DNA of 7,471 nt from Candidatus Atribacter hydrocarboniphilus (GCA_003542295.1 DPKX01000028.1:4728-12198); one strand, 5' to 3'. Positions 1 to 6,293 are shown, counted from the first letter of the stretch. Program-made: numbers and translations. The notes: generated by a model not told the origin, from the sequence alone.

Positions 1-555
1 GATCAGAAAAAATATCAGGACTTTTTAAAAGAAGCTACAGAATATTTAGAGAACCATCCCGATTCGGTTCAAAACGAAGAAATATTATATATGACCGCTT
101 GGTCGGCTTATTATTTAGGAAATGCTCCTGAAGCATTGGAACGGATATCTCTTTATCAGTATAAATACCCTCAAGGGCAATATTTCGATGAATTGGAGTC
201 ATTAGCAGTCGATCTTATGATTGTGCAAAAGAATTATCAAGCTGTTCTTCCCAAATTATTTAGTTTAGAAAACAAACTCAAGGGAGAAAAATTGGAGTAT
301 ACTTGGTATCGTATTGGAAGTGTCTATTTGAAATTGGAAGAATATGACCGGGCAGCTTTCTATTTTGAAAAATTATTAGGAAATGTGAATGGGAAATACT
401 ATACCCGCGGTGGATATTTGATGGGTGTTTGTCTTGAGTATTTAGAACAACCAGAGACCGCCCTGAAGTTTTATCACCAGATAGTTGAAAGCGGCTTAAA
501 AGACGAATGGGTTGAAAATTCACGGAAACGAATCAGTCTATTGACTGAGGATTAA
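1..555 (+). CDS. TPR-repeat protein, 5' end cut by the window edge
   Basis: The frame is open from base 1 to the TAA at 553-555, giving 184 visible residues. The true start lies to the left, and the internal ATG at 91 is not a credible start because the coding pattern continues upstream of it. The sequence is made of paired amphipathic helices typical of tetratricopeptide repeats. The clearest unit is at visible residues 100-130 (TWYRIGSVYLKLEEYDRAAF), another follows at about 137-170, and an earlier pair with LGNAPEALERI lies at about 31-55. TPR proteins are protein-interaction scaffolds. Its place 53 nt upstream of exbB recalls the TPR protein CpoB of Tol-Pal operons, so a role in envelope assembly beside the ExbBD motor is a reasonable inference. 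No signal peptide can be judged because the N-terminus is missing. The partner and exact function are unknown. Confidence 0.85.
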   Translation, partial: DQKKYQDFLKEATEYLENHPDSVQNEEILYMTAWSAYYLGNAPEALERISLYQYKYPQGQYFDELESLAVDLMIVQKNYQAVLPKLFSLENKLKGEKLEYTWYRIGSVYLKLEEYDRAAFYFEKLLGNVNGKYYTRGGYLMGVCLEYLEQPETALKFYHQIVESGLKDEWVENSRKRISLLTED

Positions 556-569
556 ACAGAGGATACACT
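541..569 (+). promoter_or_regulatory. Candidate sigma70-type promoter for exbB inside the end of the TPR gene
   Basis: TTGACT at 541-546 matches the -35 consensus at 5 of 6 positions. It is followed after exactly 17 nt by TACACT at 564-569, which matches the -10 consensus at 4 of 6. Transcription would begin near 576, leaving a leader of about 30 nt that contains the strong ribosome site at 593-600. The -35 box overlaps the last codons of the TPR gene. In an AT-rich genome such matches arise by chance, so this is a candidate only. The genes could equally be read through from upstream. Confidence 0.35.
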
Positions 570-592
570 TATGCTGATTCTTTCTCCACAAT

Positions 593-600
593 GCAGGAGG
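593..600 (+). promoter_or_regulatory. Ribosome binding site that fixes the exbB start at 609
   Basis: GCAGGAGG is a near-perfect Shine-Dalgarno sequence ending 8 nt before ATG 609. An in-frame ATG at 591 would place this site inside the coding region and has no comparable site of its own. The start at 609 is therefore preferred. Confidence 0.8.
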
Positions 601-608
601 TTTCGTTG

Positions 609-1325
609 ATGCAGATATTTACTGTAATTGGCAAGGGCGGATTAATCATGTATCCGATCGTGGCCTCATCGATTATTTTCTTAGCAGTTTTTATCGAGAG
701 GTGGTATGTTTTACGGCATTCAAAAGAGAGAGTAAAAAGATATTTACGATCATTGAGGAAAGCTATTAATCAAAGAGACTTGCGGAGCATTGTTGACATT
801 AGCCAGAAAAATCCTGGTCCAGCATCGCGGATTATCATGGCAGGTATAAAAAAATATCTGAATGGTGTTCCTCGGGAAGCAAAAGAAGCAATGGAAGCTA
901 TAGCCATGCAGGAGTTTCCTTATTTTGAAAAGCGCTTAGGAGTGCTATCGACTATTGCGAGTGTTGCCCCATTATTAGGGTTGCTTGGAACGGTTACTGG
1001 AATGATTCGAACTTTTAATGTTATTGCCTCGATTGGAGTTGGGAAACCGACCGAAATGGCAGGAGGAATCTCTGAAGCATTGATAACAACTGCTGCTGGA
1101 TTATCAGTCGCTATTCCTACGGTTATTAGTCACTACTACCTTTCCCAGATTGCCGAAAGCATTATGAACGATATTGAAAAAGTCAGCTCAGAAGTTTTAG
1201 ATATTATTGAAGAGCTTAGAATTAACAATGGAAATGAAGGAGTAATCTTCGAGGAAACCAAGAGCCCAGAAGGAGTTGAGGAGAATGTTCCGATTTCGAC
1301 AAAAGAAACCGAGGCGCCAGCCTGA
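609..1325 (+). CDS. exbB: ExbB/TolQ/MotA-family proton channel subunit
   Basis: This is a 238-residue inner-membrane protein of the ExbB/TolQ family, the proton-channel scaffold that with ExbD converts proton-motive force into movement of a TonB-like partner. It has the usual three membrane helices: about 11-35, 112-140 and 155-180. The signature APLLGLLGTVTGMI is at 120-133 and GGISEALITTAAGLSVAIP at 152-170. E155 in the second motif lines up by motif with the important Glu of helix 3 in E. coli ExbB (E176). The cytoplasmic loop at 36-110 is of normal size. The acidic tail after 205 is dispensable-looking and overlaps the exbD start. ATG 609 is chosen over in-frame ATG 591 because of the AGGAGG at 595-600. 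ExbB and TolQ cannot be told apart by sequence alone. The unusual gene two places downstream does not settle it. Confidence 0.93.
   Translation: MQIFTVIGKGGLIMYPIVASSIIFLAVFIERWYVLRHSKERVKRYLRSLRKAINQRDLRSIVDISQKNPGPASRIIMAGIKKYLNGVPREAKEAMEAIAMQEFPYFEKRLGVLSTIASVAPLLGLLGTVTGMIRTFNVIASIGVGKPTEMAGGISEALITTAAGLSVAIPTVISHYYLSQIAESIMNDIEKVSSEVLDIIEELRINNGNEGVIFEETKSPEGVEENVPISTKETEAPA
1270..1275 (+). promoter_or_regulatory. Ribosome binding site that fixes the exbD start at 1285
   Basis: AAGGAG lies 9 nt before ATG 1285. The in-frame TTG at 1276 directly abuts this site and would have no usable spacing, so ATG 1285 is preferred. The site lies within the exbB coding region. Confidence 0.7.
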
Positions 1326-1701
1326 AATTAACCTCACTCCTATGATCGATGTGGTGCTCCAATTAATAATATTTTTTGTTGTAACCACCACGTTCATCAG
1401 TATTGAAAGTGGGGCTAAGGTGAATCTTCCCTCGGCAGATTTTTCCAAAATTGAGGAAGCCAAGACTATCACCGTAACCATAACTGAAAACAATATGCTC
1501 TATGTCAATGGTGCTCTGGTTGATGCCAAAGAGCTTCCCTCGGCGGTTGTGGTGGCATTGCGTAATGAACCAGAGGCGACAGTCATTGTAGAGGCAGATA
1601 AGCAGGTTTTGCATGGAAAAGTTGTTTCGGTCATGGATATTCTTAAAAAAGCCGGAGCTGAAAAAATAGCCATAGCCACTCAACCGACCAAAGAAGAGTA
1701 G
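1285..1701 (+). CDS. exbD: ExbD/TolR-family energiser subunit
   Basis: The product is 138 residues, the usual ExbD/TolR size. A short basic cytoplasmic tail (1-13) precedes one membrane helix with the family signature INLTPMIDVVLQLIIFF at 15-31. D22 is the conserved membrane aspartate that carries protons in this family. The periplasmic domain runs from about 42 to 138 and includes the typical VIVEADKQVLHGKVVSVMDILKKAG segment spread over 100-124. The gene overlaps the end of exbB by 41 nt, which implies translational coupling and joint assembly of the complex. The only nearby partner candidate is the TonB-like DUF3048 protein encoded 2 nt downstream. ExbD is preferred over TolR as a label because no TolA, TolB or Pal gene is visible. 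Confidence 0.93.
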   Translation: MFRFRQKKPRRQPEINLTPMIDVVLQLIIFFVVTTTFISIESGAKVNLPSADFSKIEEAKTITVTITENNMLYVNGALVDAKELPSAVVVALRNEPEATVIVEADKQVLHGKVVSVMDILKKAGAEKIAIATQPTKEE

Positions 1702-1703
1702 TC

Positions 1704-3164
1704 ATGAATAAATTTTTCATTAATGAAAAAAAGGTTTGGACTTTTTCTCTAACCTTATCAGTTATTATTAATCTGGTTATTTTGGCTGCGATATCTATCT
1801 ATTGGTTATCAATGAAATACGAACCCCCTCTTCAAGATGAACCTATGGTGATTCAGGTTTTAGAAATACCATCCACACGTAAGCCCGTTACGGTTGCTCC
1901 TGTTGAAGAAGCCAATATTGCTGAACTGAATCCTTTAAAGGATATACAAAACCAAGATGTTAATAATGAGCCTCAGATACAAAGCGAGATAGCAACTGAA
2001 GTTCAGCAAAAAAAAGAAGAGGTTACCATTCCAAAACCACCTGTTGACCTCCCTGATTCAGAAATGATTTCCGAATCAGGATCACCTTCAGGAGCAAAAT
2101 TGGTGAATCCAGGAGAAAATATCGATGTGCCAGAGGATTTAAAGTGGCAGGGGGTTGAAGCTGAAAATACTCTGAAAGCCCAATTTGAAAGATCTGGCCA
2201 ATCAACCCGTTTAGCTCGTTTAGCAGAAGAAGGGGTAGAAAGGATAGAAAGTACAGTTGGTGAAACACTGGCTACCGGTGAATTAGCTGTGCCAACTGGT
2301 CAGGTTGAAAAAAAGTCTCCCTTTTCTAAGCGGCCGATTTCAGTCATAATTGAAAATGCCCCCGCGGCACGACCTCAAGCCGGGCTCAGTAAAGCAGATA
2401 TCGTCTATGAAATTATGGCTGAAGGTGGAATAACTCGGTTCTTGGCAATATATAACGAAGGCGTAGCAGATAATGTAGGTCCGGTTAGAAGTGCTCGTCC
2501 CTATTTTGTGATGAAAGCAGCTGAACATAATGCCATATTTGCACATGCCGGCGGGAGTGTTGAAGCGTATGTCTATATGAAGGAAATGAACATTGATACT
2601 ATCGATGAGTTTAAATTCTTTCAAGCTTTTTGGAGAAGTAAAGATCGAAAAGCCCCTCACAATCTCTATACCTCGATTGCTAACCTCAGAAATCAAGCCC
2701 AGCGGTTAGGTTACAATAAACCGGTAAAAGGAGGAGGGGGATTCCAAATTCGAACACCCCAAGAAGCCTTAGGAACCGAGGATGCTCCCCAAATAGAAAT
2801 CATGTATGCTGAAGATTATCGAGTGAAATATACTTGGGATGCTTCTCAAAAGGTGTATCGAAGGTTTATCAATGGGAATCCCCACGTCGACTCTCTGAAC
2901 GGTCAGCAAATTACAACTTCCAATATTATCATTCAAATTACTGAACAGAAAGTGAAAGATGAGGAAGGTCGAATAGAAATTACTTTTGTTGGGAGAGGAA
3001 CTGGATGGATTTTATTAGATGGGAAAGCGGCTGCAATAAGTTGGGAAAAGAATTCTCTGGGAGAAAAAACCAACTTTTTTTATGCTGACGGAAGAGAGTT
3101 GAAAATTAATCCCGGGGCCCTTTGGATAGAAGTGGTCAGTACCCAGAATAAGGTGGTGATGTAA
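1704..3164 (+). CDS. TonB-like anchored DUF3048 (YerB-like) protein
   Basis: The product is 486 residues. Residues 1-12 are a short basic tail and 13-36 a single membrane helix without a lipobox; the whole protein has no cysteine. Residues 40-205 form a low-complexity linker rich in Pro, Glu, Lys and Gln, as in TonB and TolA. Residues 206-345 match the DUF3048 N-terminal domain, including RPISVIIENAPAARPQAGLS (210-229), YEIMAEGGITRFLAIY (235-250), GPVRSARPYF (259-268) and FAHAGGSVEAY (279-289). Residues 365-480 match the DUF3048 C-terminal domain, including NGNPHVD (390-396) and LKINPGALWIEV (466-477). DUF3048 proteins such as Bacillus YerB are usually lipoproteins of unknown function. Here the anchor is TonB-like and the gene follows exbBD by 2 nt, in the position tonB would occupy. 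I infer an ExbBD-coupled periplasmic effector. The membrane helix holds S19 and N23, echoing the SxxxH motif of TonB. The domain assignment is firm; coupling to ExbBD is inference. Confidence 0.88.
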   Translation: MNKFFINEKKVWTFSLTLSVIINLVILAAISIYWLSMKYEPPLQDEPMVIQVLEIPSTRKPVTVAPVEEANIAELNPLKDIQNQDVNNEPQIQSEIATEVQQKKEEVTIPKPPVDLPDSEMISESGSPSGAKLVNPGENIDVPEDLKWQGVEAENTLKAQFERSGQSTRLARLAEEGVERIESTVGETLATGELAVPTGQVEKKSPFSKRPISVIIENAPAARPQAGLSKADIVYEIMAEGGITRFLAIYNEGVADNVGPVRSARPYFVMKAAEHNAIFAHAGGSVEAYVYMKEMNIDTIDEFKFFQAFWRSKDRKAPHNLYTSIANLRNQAQRLGYNKPVKGGGGFQIRTPQEALGTEDAPQIEIMYAEDYRVKYTWDASQKVYRRFINGNPHVDSLNGQQITTSNIIIQITEQKVKDEEGRIEITFVGRGTGWILLDGKAAAISWEKNSLGEKTNFFYADGRELKINPGALWIEVVSTQNKVVM

Positions 3165-3931
3165 TGCATAGTGTATTATTTCGAATTGGTCAATTTCCAG
3201 TTTATGCTTATGGCTTTTTTTTGGGGGTGGCTTTTTTAGTGGGCATTTATTATGCCTCACGACGAGCTCCTGGTTATGGAGTTTCTCCCGATTCAGTTGT
3301 TGAAGTCAGCGTACTCTGTATTTTTGGAGCTATCATTGGATCCCGTTTAGTTTTTGTTTTACTCAACTGGGATATTTATCGCGATAACCTCATTCATATC
3401 TTTTTAATCCGTGAAGGTGGTCTGACCTTCTACGGTGGTATTTTTGGGGCAATATTTTTAGCAATCCCATATATTATGCATAAAAAATATTCTTTACCGG
3501 CTTTATTTGATGTTTGTACTCCGGCTATCGCTCTGGGTTATTCCATTGCGCGGATTGGTTGTTTTCTTAATGGTTGTTGTTATGGTCGGGTTTGTTCCTA
3601 CACTAGCTTTCCCCTTGGAGTTCATTTCCCTGCTTTGGAAGGGTGGAGGTATCCAACTCAACTCTATTCAGCTGGATATTCTCTCCTAATCCTCTATTTT
3701 TTACTCAAACTGGAGAAGAAAAAGGTTTTTCGTGGAGAGCTTTTTTTTGATTATCTTTGGATGTATGGGATCGCTCGTTTTTTAATAGAATATTTACGCG
3801 ATGAACCCTTTTCGGTTTGGGGAGTTATGACAGCAGCCCAATTCGCCTGTTTATTGATAATTATAATTGCTCTTATTCTGCGAGAGATATTGAGAAGGCA
3901 TGCTACCCAACGATCTCAGAAACATTCTTGA
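3164..3931 (+). CDS. lgt: Prolipoprotein diacylglyceryl transferase
   Basis: Lgt transfers diacylglycerol from phosphatidylglycerol to the lipobox cysteine of prolipoproteins, the first step of lipoprotein maturation at the inner membrane. The product has 255 residues, slightly short but within the family range, with about seven hydrophobic segments. Family landmarks are EGGLTFYGGIFGA (84-96), GYSIARIGCFLNGCCYGR (125-142) with R130 matching the essential Arg of this motif, YPTQLYSAG (163-171), and GIARFLIEYLRDE (202-214), whose R205 probably matches the second essential Arg. Y90 stands where E. coli Lgt has His in FHGG. The ATG shares one base with the stop codon of the DUF3048 gene, and AAGGTGG at 3150-3156 is a ribosome site within that gene, so translation is probably coupled. 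Lipoproteins made through Lgt are expected in this envelope, though the neighbouring DUF3048 protein is not itself a lipoprotein. Confidence 0.95.
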   Translation: MHSVLFRIGQFPVYAYGFFLGVAFLVGIYYASRRAPGYGVSPDSVVEVSVLCIFGAIIGSRLVFVLLNWDIYRDNLIHIFLIREGGLTFYGGIFGAIFLAIPYIMHKKYSLPALFDVCTPAIALGYSIARIGCFLNGCCYGRVCSYTSFPLGVHFPALEGWRYPTQLYSAGYSLLILYFLLKLEKKKVFRGELFFDYLWMYGIARFLIEYLRDEPFSVWGVMTAAQFACLLIIIIALILREILRRHATQRSQKHS

Positions 3932-4802
3932 AGCGTATCTCCAGTTTTTGTATTGGGAAAAAAGACTTTCTGATAATACTATTCAATCCTATGAGCAGGA
4001 TTTGGAGCAGTTGATTGGTTTTTTGGAAAAAAAAGACATAGTATCTTTTTCTCAACTTGATCAGGATATGGTTGAAAAATTCCTAAGATATGAAGCCAAA
4101 CGCGAAATAGCTCCTACTTCTCTTGCTAGGAAAATTTCTGCCCTTCGTACCTTTTTCCAATATTTGATCCGTGAGAAAATTATGCCTGAAAATTGTGCTA
4201 AACTCATCGATTCTCCTCGTTTTCAAAGAAAAATACCCGATATTTTAGACGAAAGTGAGATCGAATCCTTATTAAATGCTCCGGATTTGACCAAGCCAAT
4301 TGGAATCCGGGACCGAGCAATTTTGGAGTTATTGTACGCAAGCGGATTGAGGGTGAGTGAATTAACCGCTCTAGAATTTTCACATTTGGATTTGGAAAAT
4401 TTTATGTTACGGCTTTGGGGGAAAGGTTTTAAAGAGAGGATGGTGCCTTTTGGTGAGGAAGCCGATGAAGCGTTAAATCGATATTTTCAGCAAGCAAGAG
4501 AACAAATATTAAAGGGAAAACGGAGTCGGTCGGTTTTTGTCGGAGCTTCTGGTAAACCTTTAACCCGACAAAACATTTGGGTAATGATAAAGAAATACGC
4601 ACGAAAAGCTAAAATTGAAAAAACCATAACACCTCATACTCTTCGGCACACCTTTGCAACTCATTTGTTGGAAAACGGAGCTGATTTGAGAGTTGTACAG
4701 GAATTTTTGGGACATTCTGACATCGTGACGACTCAAATCTATACCCATATTAGTAAAAAAATTCTTCGAGAAGCATATGCCCGTTCATTTCCAAGAAAAT
4801 AA
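3900..4802 (+). CDS. xerD: XerC/XerD-family tyrosine recombinase, probably XerD
   Basis: The product is a 300-residue site-specific recombinase of the kind that resolves chromosome dimers at dif. The N-terminal SAM-like DNA-binding domain (about 5-95) includes WEKRLSDNTIQSYEQDLEQL at 19-38. The catalytic domain (about 112-295) carries all expected active-site residues: R151 (ASGLRVSELTALEF), K175 (WGKGFKER), H246 and R249 (PHTLRHTFATHLLENG), H272 (FLGHSD) and the nucleophile Y281 (TQIYTH). An in-frame TGA at 3891 leaves ATG 3900 as the first possible start. The ribosome site is modest (GAGAAGG at 3892-3898, very close), so initiation may depend on the 32-nt overlap with lgt. XerD is preferred over XerC because of the wording around IPDILDESEIESLLNAPDL and because xerD near a purine nucleoside phosphorylase is a known Bacillota arrangement. 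A housekeeping Xer, not a phage integrase, fits the intact core-gene surroundings. Confidence 0.9.
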   Translation: MLPNDLRNILEAYLQFLYWEKRLSDNTIQSYEQDLEQLIGFLEKKDIVSFSQLDQDMVEKFLRYEAKREIAPTSLARKISALRTFFQYLIREKIMPENCAKLIDSPRFQRKIPDILDESEIESLLNAPDLTKPIGIRDRAILELLYASGLRVSELTALEFSHLDLENFMLRLWGKGFKERMVPFGEEADEALNRYFQQAREQILKGKRSRSVFVGASGKPLTRQNIWVMIKKYARKAKIEKTITPHTLRHTFATHLLENGADLRVVQEFLGHSDIVTTQIYTHISKKILREAYARSFPRK

Positions 4803-4810
4803 TAAATAAA

Positions 4811-4870
4811 TTGTTTTTTTAAAAAGGATTACTATAGAGTTTGCTTTTTACCAATTCGGACAATTATAAT
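4811..4870 (+). promoter_or_regulatory. Weak promoter candidates upstream of the purine nucleoside phosphorylase
   Basis: The 85-nt gap is very AT-rich and shows two possible promoters. TTGTTT at 4811-4816, 16 nt and then TATAGA at 4833-4838 would give a leader of about 40 nt. TTGCTT at 4841-4846, 18 nt and then a perfect TATAAT at 4865-4870 would start transcription near 4877. That start would cut into the ribosome site AAGGGG at 4875-4880, which makes the second less attractive despite its better -10 box. No hairpin-plus-T-run terminator for the upstream block is visible here, so read-through is also possible. Confidence 0.3.
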
Positions 4871-4887
4871 TTTGAAGGGGTGTTTTT

Positions 4888-5718
4888 ATGGAGAATTTAC
4901 GTTTAAAAATTGAAGAAAGTGCTCGTTTCATTCAAGAAAGAATTGATTTTTCACCTGGAATAGGCATTATCTTAGGTACTGGTTTAGGAGCTCTTGCTGA
5001 TGACATTGAAATTGATCGAGTTATACCCTATGATGAAATTCCCTGGTTTCCAGTTTCCACAGTTGAAAGCCATCATGGGAATTTTATTATCGGTGAATTG
5101 GCAGGAAAAAAGATCGTTGCCATGCAGGGAAGATTTCACTATTATGAAGGATATTCGATGAAACAAATTACTTTCCCGGTTCGGGTTATGAAAGCACTGG
5201 GAATTCAGACATTAATTGTCAGCAATGCCGCTGGTGGAATGAATCGAAACATGAAACGCAGCGATTTAATGATTATTTGTGATCATATTAACCTTTTGGG
5301 TGACAATCCACTTCGTGGCGAAAATGATCCGGAGTTGGGACCACGATTTTTGGATATGTCAAATACCTATGACCCTGAACTCATTCAATTGGCTCAACAA
5401 ATCGCCCTTGAGAAAAGGGTATATGTTATGAAAGGCGTCTATGCTGCTCTTGCTGGGCCAAATTTCGAAACTCCTGCTGAATATCGTTTTTTGATCTCGA
5501 TTGGTGCTGATGCGGTTGGAATGTCAACAGTACCCGAAGTCCTGGTAGCTCGCCATGCCGGAATGAAAGTTTTTGGAGTATCTTGCATAACCGATATGGC
5601 GATTGATGGGGTTATAGAACCGGTATCCCACGAAGTGGTCATCCAGGCAGCCAACGAAGCTCAACCAAAGCTTAAACTTCTCATTCGAGAATTAGTGGGC
5701 AGAATAGACTTAGTATGA
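4888..5718 (+). CDS. punA: Purine nucleoside phosphorylase, family 2 (trimeric type), with Asp at the base-recognition site
   Basis: The enzyme splits purine nucleosides with phosphate to give a free base and a pentose 1-phosphate. The length of 276 residues is typical. Visible landmarks are ILGTGLG (28-34, phosphate loop), ESHHGNF (60-66, H63), QGRFHYYEGY (80-89, R82 and H84), SNAAGGMN (112-119), GPNFETPAE (190-198, with the base-contacting E194), GMSTVPEV (211-218) and SCITDMAIDG (232-241). The last motif normally reads with Asn for 6-oxopurines. Here it is D236, as in methylthioadenosine phosphorylases, which suggests adenine nucleosides are accepted. H248, which contacts the ribose 5'-OH in ordinary enzymes, is kept. 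Other motifs (AAGG, GMSTVPE) are of the PNP type and not the MTAP type. ATG 4888 follows AAGGGG by 7 nt. The gene overlaps the next one by ATGA. The family is certain; the substrate is inference. Confidence 0.93.
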   Translation: MENLRLKIEESARFIQERIDFSPGIGIILGTGLGALADDIEIDRVIPYDEIPWFPVSTVESHHGNFIIGELAGKKIVAMQGRFHYYEGYSMKQITFPVRVMKALGIQTLIVSNAAGGMNRNMKRSDLMIICDHINLLGDNPLRGENDPELGPRFLDMSNTYDPELIQLAQQIALEKRVYVMKGVYAALAGPNFETPAEYRFLISIGADAVGMSTVPEVLVARHAGMKVFGVSCITDMAIDGVIEPVSHEVVIQAANEAQPKLKLLIRELVGRIDLV

Positions 5719-6176
5719 ATTCGCAGTTATGGATTGCTCTTTTGAGCTTTTCTCCCATTTCAGAAATTAGAGGGTCTTTACTGTATTGGGTATCTAATCC
5801 GGTGATTCCATTCTGGCAAGCTCTTCTTATTTCAATTTTATTCAATCTTCTTCCATTTTTTTTGGTGATGTTTTTTCTTAATGCTATCTTATCAGTATTT
5901 TTACGTTTTCAATGGTTTCAATCCCTTTGGAATAGATTGGTGATCAATACTCGAAAGAAATTTCAAAAATATGAAAAATGGGAGCAGATCGGTTTGACTT
6001 TATTTATCGGAGTTCCACTTCCTATTACCGGAGTATGGACGGGTTCTTTAATTTGTTTTTTAATGGGATGGCCATTAAAAAGATCCTTCCCCTTTGTTTT
6101 ATTGGGTTTAGGAATTGCTTCTACTATCGTGAGTGTGATTGTGCTTTCGGGTAGGAGTCTGTTCACTCTTTTTTAA
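5715..6176 (+). CDS. Small integral membrane protein, Sm_multidrug_ex (COG2426) family
   Basis: The product is 153 residues with about four hydrophobic segments: roughly 5-27, 33-63, 92-116 and 124-145. A basic, aromatic loop lies at 64-90. Two motifs mark the family named putative small multi-drug export protein: SPISEIRGSL at 13-22 and GVPLPITGVWTG at 99-110. The family name is historical; transport of drugs is not established for it and I would not assign a substrate. The start codon overlaps the stop of the phosphorylase gene (ATGA at 5715-5718), so the two are almost certainly translated from one message. A link to purine metabolism is possible but unproven; the pairing may simply reflect compact gene packing. 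Confidence 0.85.
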   Translation: MNSQLWIALLSFSPISEIRGSLLYWVSNPVIPFWQALLISILFNLLPFFLVMFFLNAILSVFLRFQWFQSLWNRLVINTRKKFQKYEKWEQIGLTLFIGVPLPITGVWTGSLICFLMGWPLKRSFPFVLLGLGIASTIVSVIVLSGRSLFTLF

Positions 6177-6242
6177 ATATTTCTACTCATGGTTTATGGA
6201 GAAAACAAAGAGCATGAGGATATATTCAGGAAACACATCTAA

Positions 6243-6270
6243 GGATTTGATAAATCAAACCCTTACAAAA
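6243..6270 (+). repeat. Palindromic intergenic repeat, copy 1 (upstream of mtnA)
   Basis: The 20-nt unit at 6243-6262 is an imperfect palindrome: GGATTTGAT and ATCAAACCC flank a central AA, with a single mismatch at the third pair. It is followed by TTACAAAA. A second copy in the same orientation lies at 7444-7471, with 23 of 28 positions identical. A further inverted pair, CCCTTA at 6260-6265 and TAAGGG at 6283-6288, overlaps the right arm with a 17-nt loop, so the full element may extend to about 6288. There is no T-run after the palindrome on the + strand, which argues against a plain terminator for the upstream genes. It looks like a dispersed REP- or MITE-like intergenic repeat. Confidence 0.6.
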
Positions 6271-6293
6271 GGCATTAAAACATAAGGGCAAAA

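Noticed and set aside
3212..3236. T-runs and G-run within lgt (also near 3739-3747) as possible slippage or frameshift sites
   Set aside because: The Lgt frame is intact through both runs and all family motifs are in one frame, so the runs reflect Phe/Leu/Gly codons in an AT-rich membrane protein gene.
3507..3689. Extra open frame within lgt on the same strand, and long open frames on the minus strand across several genes
   Set aside because: They lie wholly inside well-supported genes, resemble no family and have no ribosome sites of note; they are frame shadows.
3900..4802. Tyrosine recombinase as a sign of a mobile element or integron
   Set aside because: It has housekeeping Xer length and motifs, overlaps lgt and is followed by core metabolic genes. 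No att sites, cargo or phage genes are visible.
4803..4830. T-run after xerD as an intrinsic terminator
   Set aside because: The run is not preceded by any GC-rich hairpin; the sequence before it is a plain A/T stretch.
6185..6218. Possible terminator hairpin after the small membrane protein gene (CTCAT at 6186-6190 with ATGAG at 6214-6218)
   Set aside because: The stem is only 5 bp with a loop of more than 20 nt and there is no following T-run.
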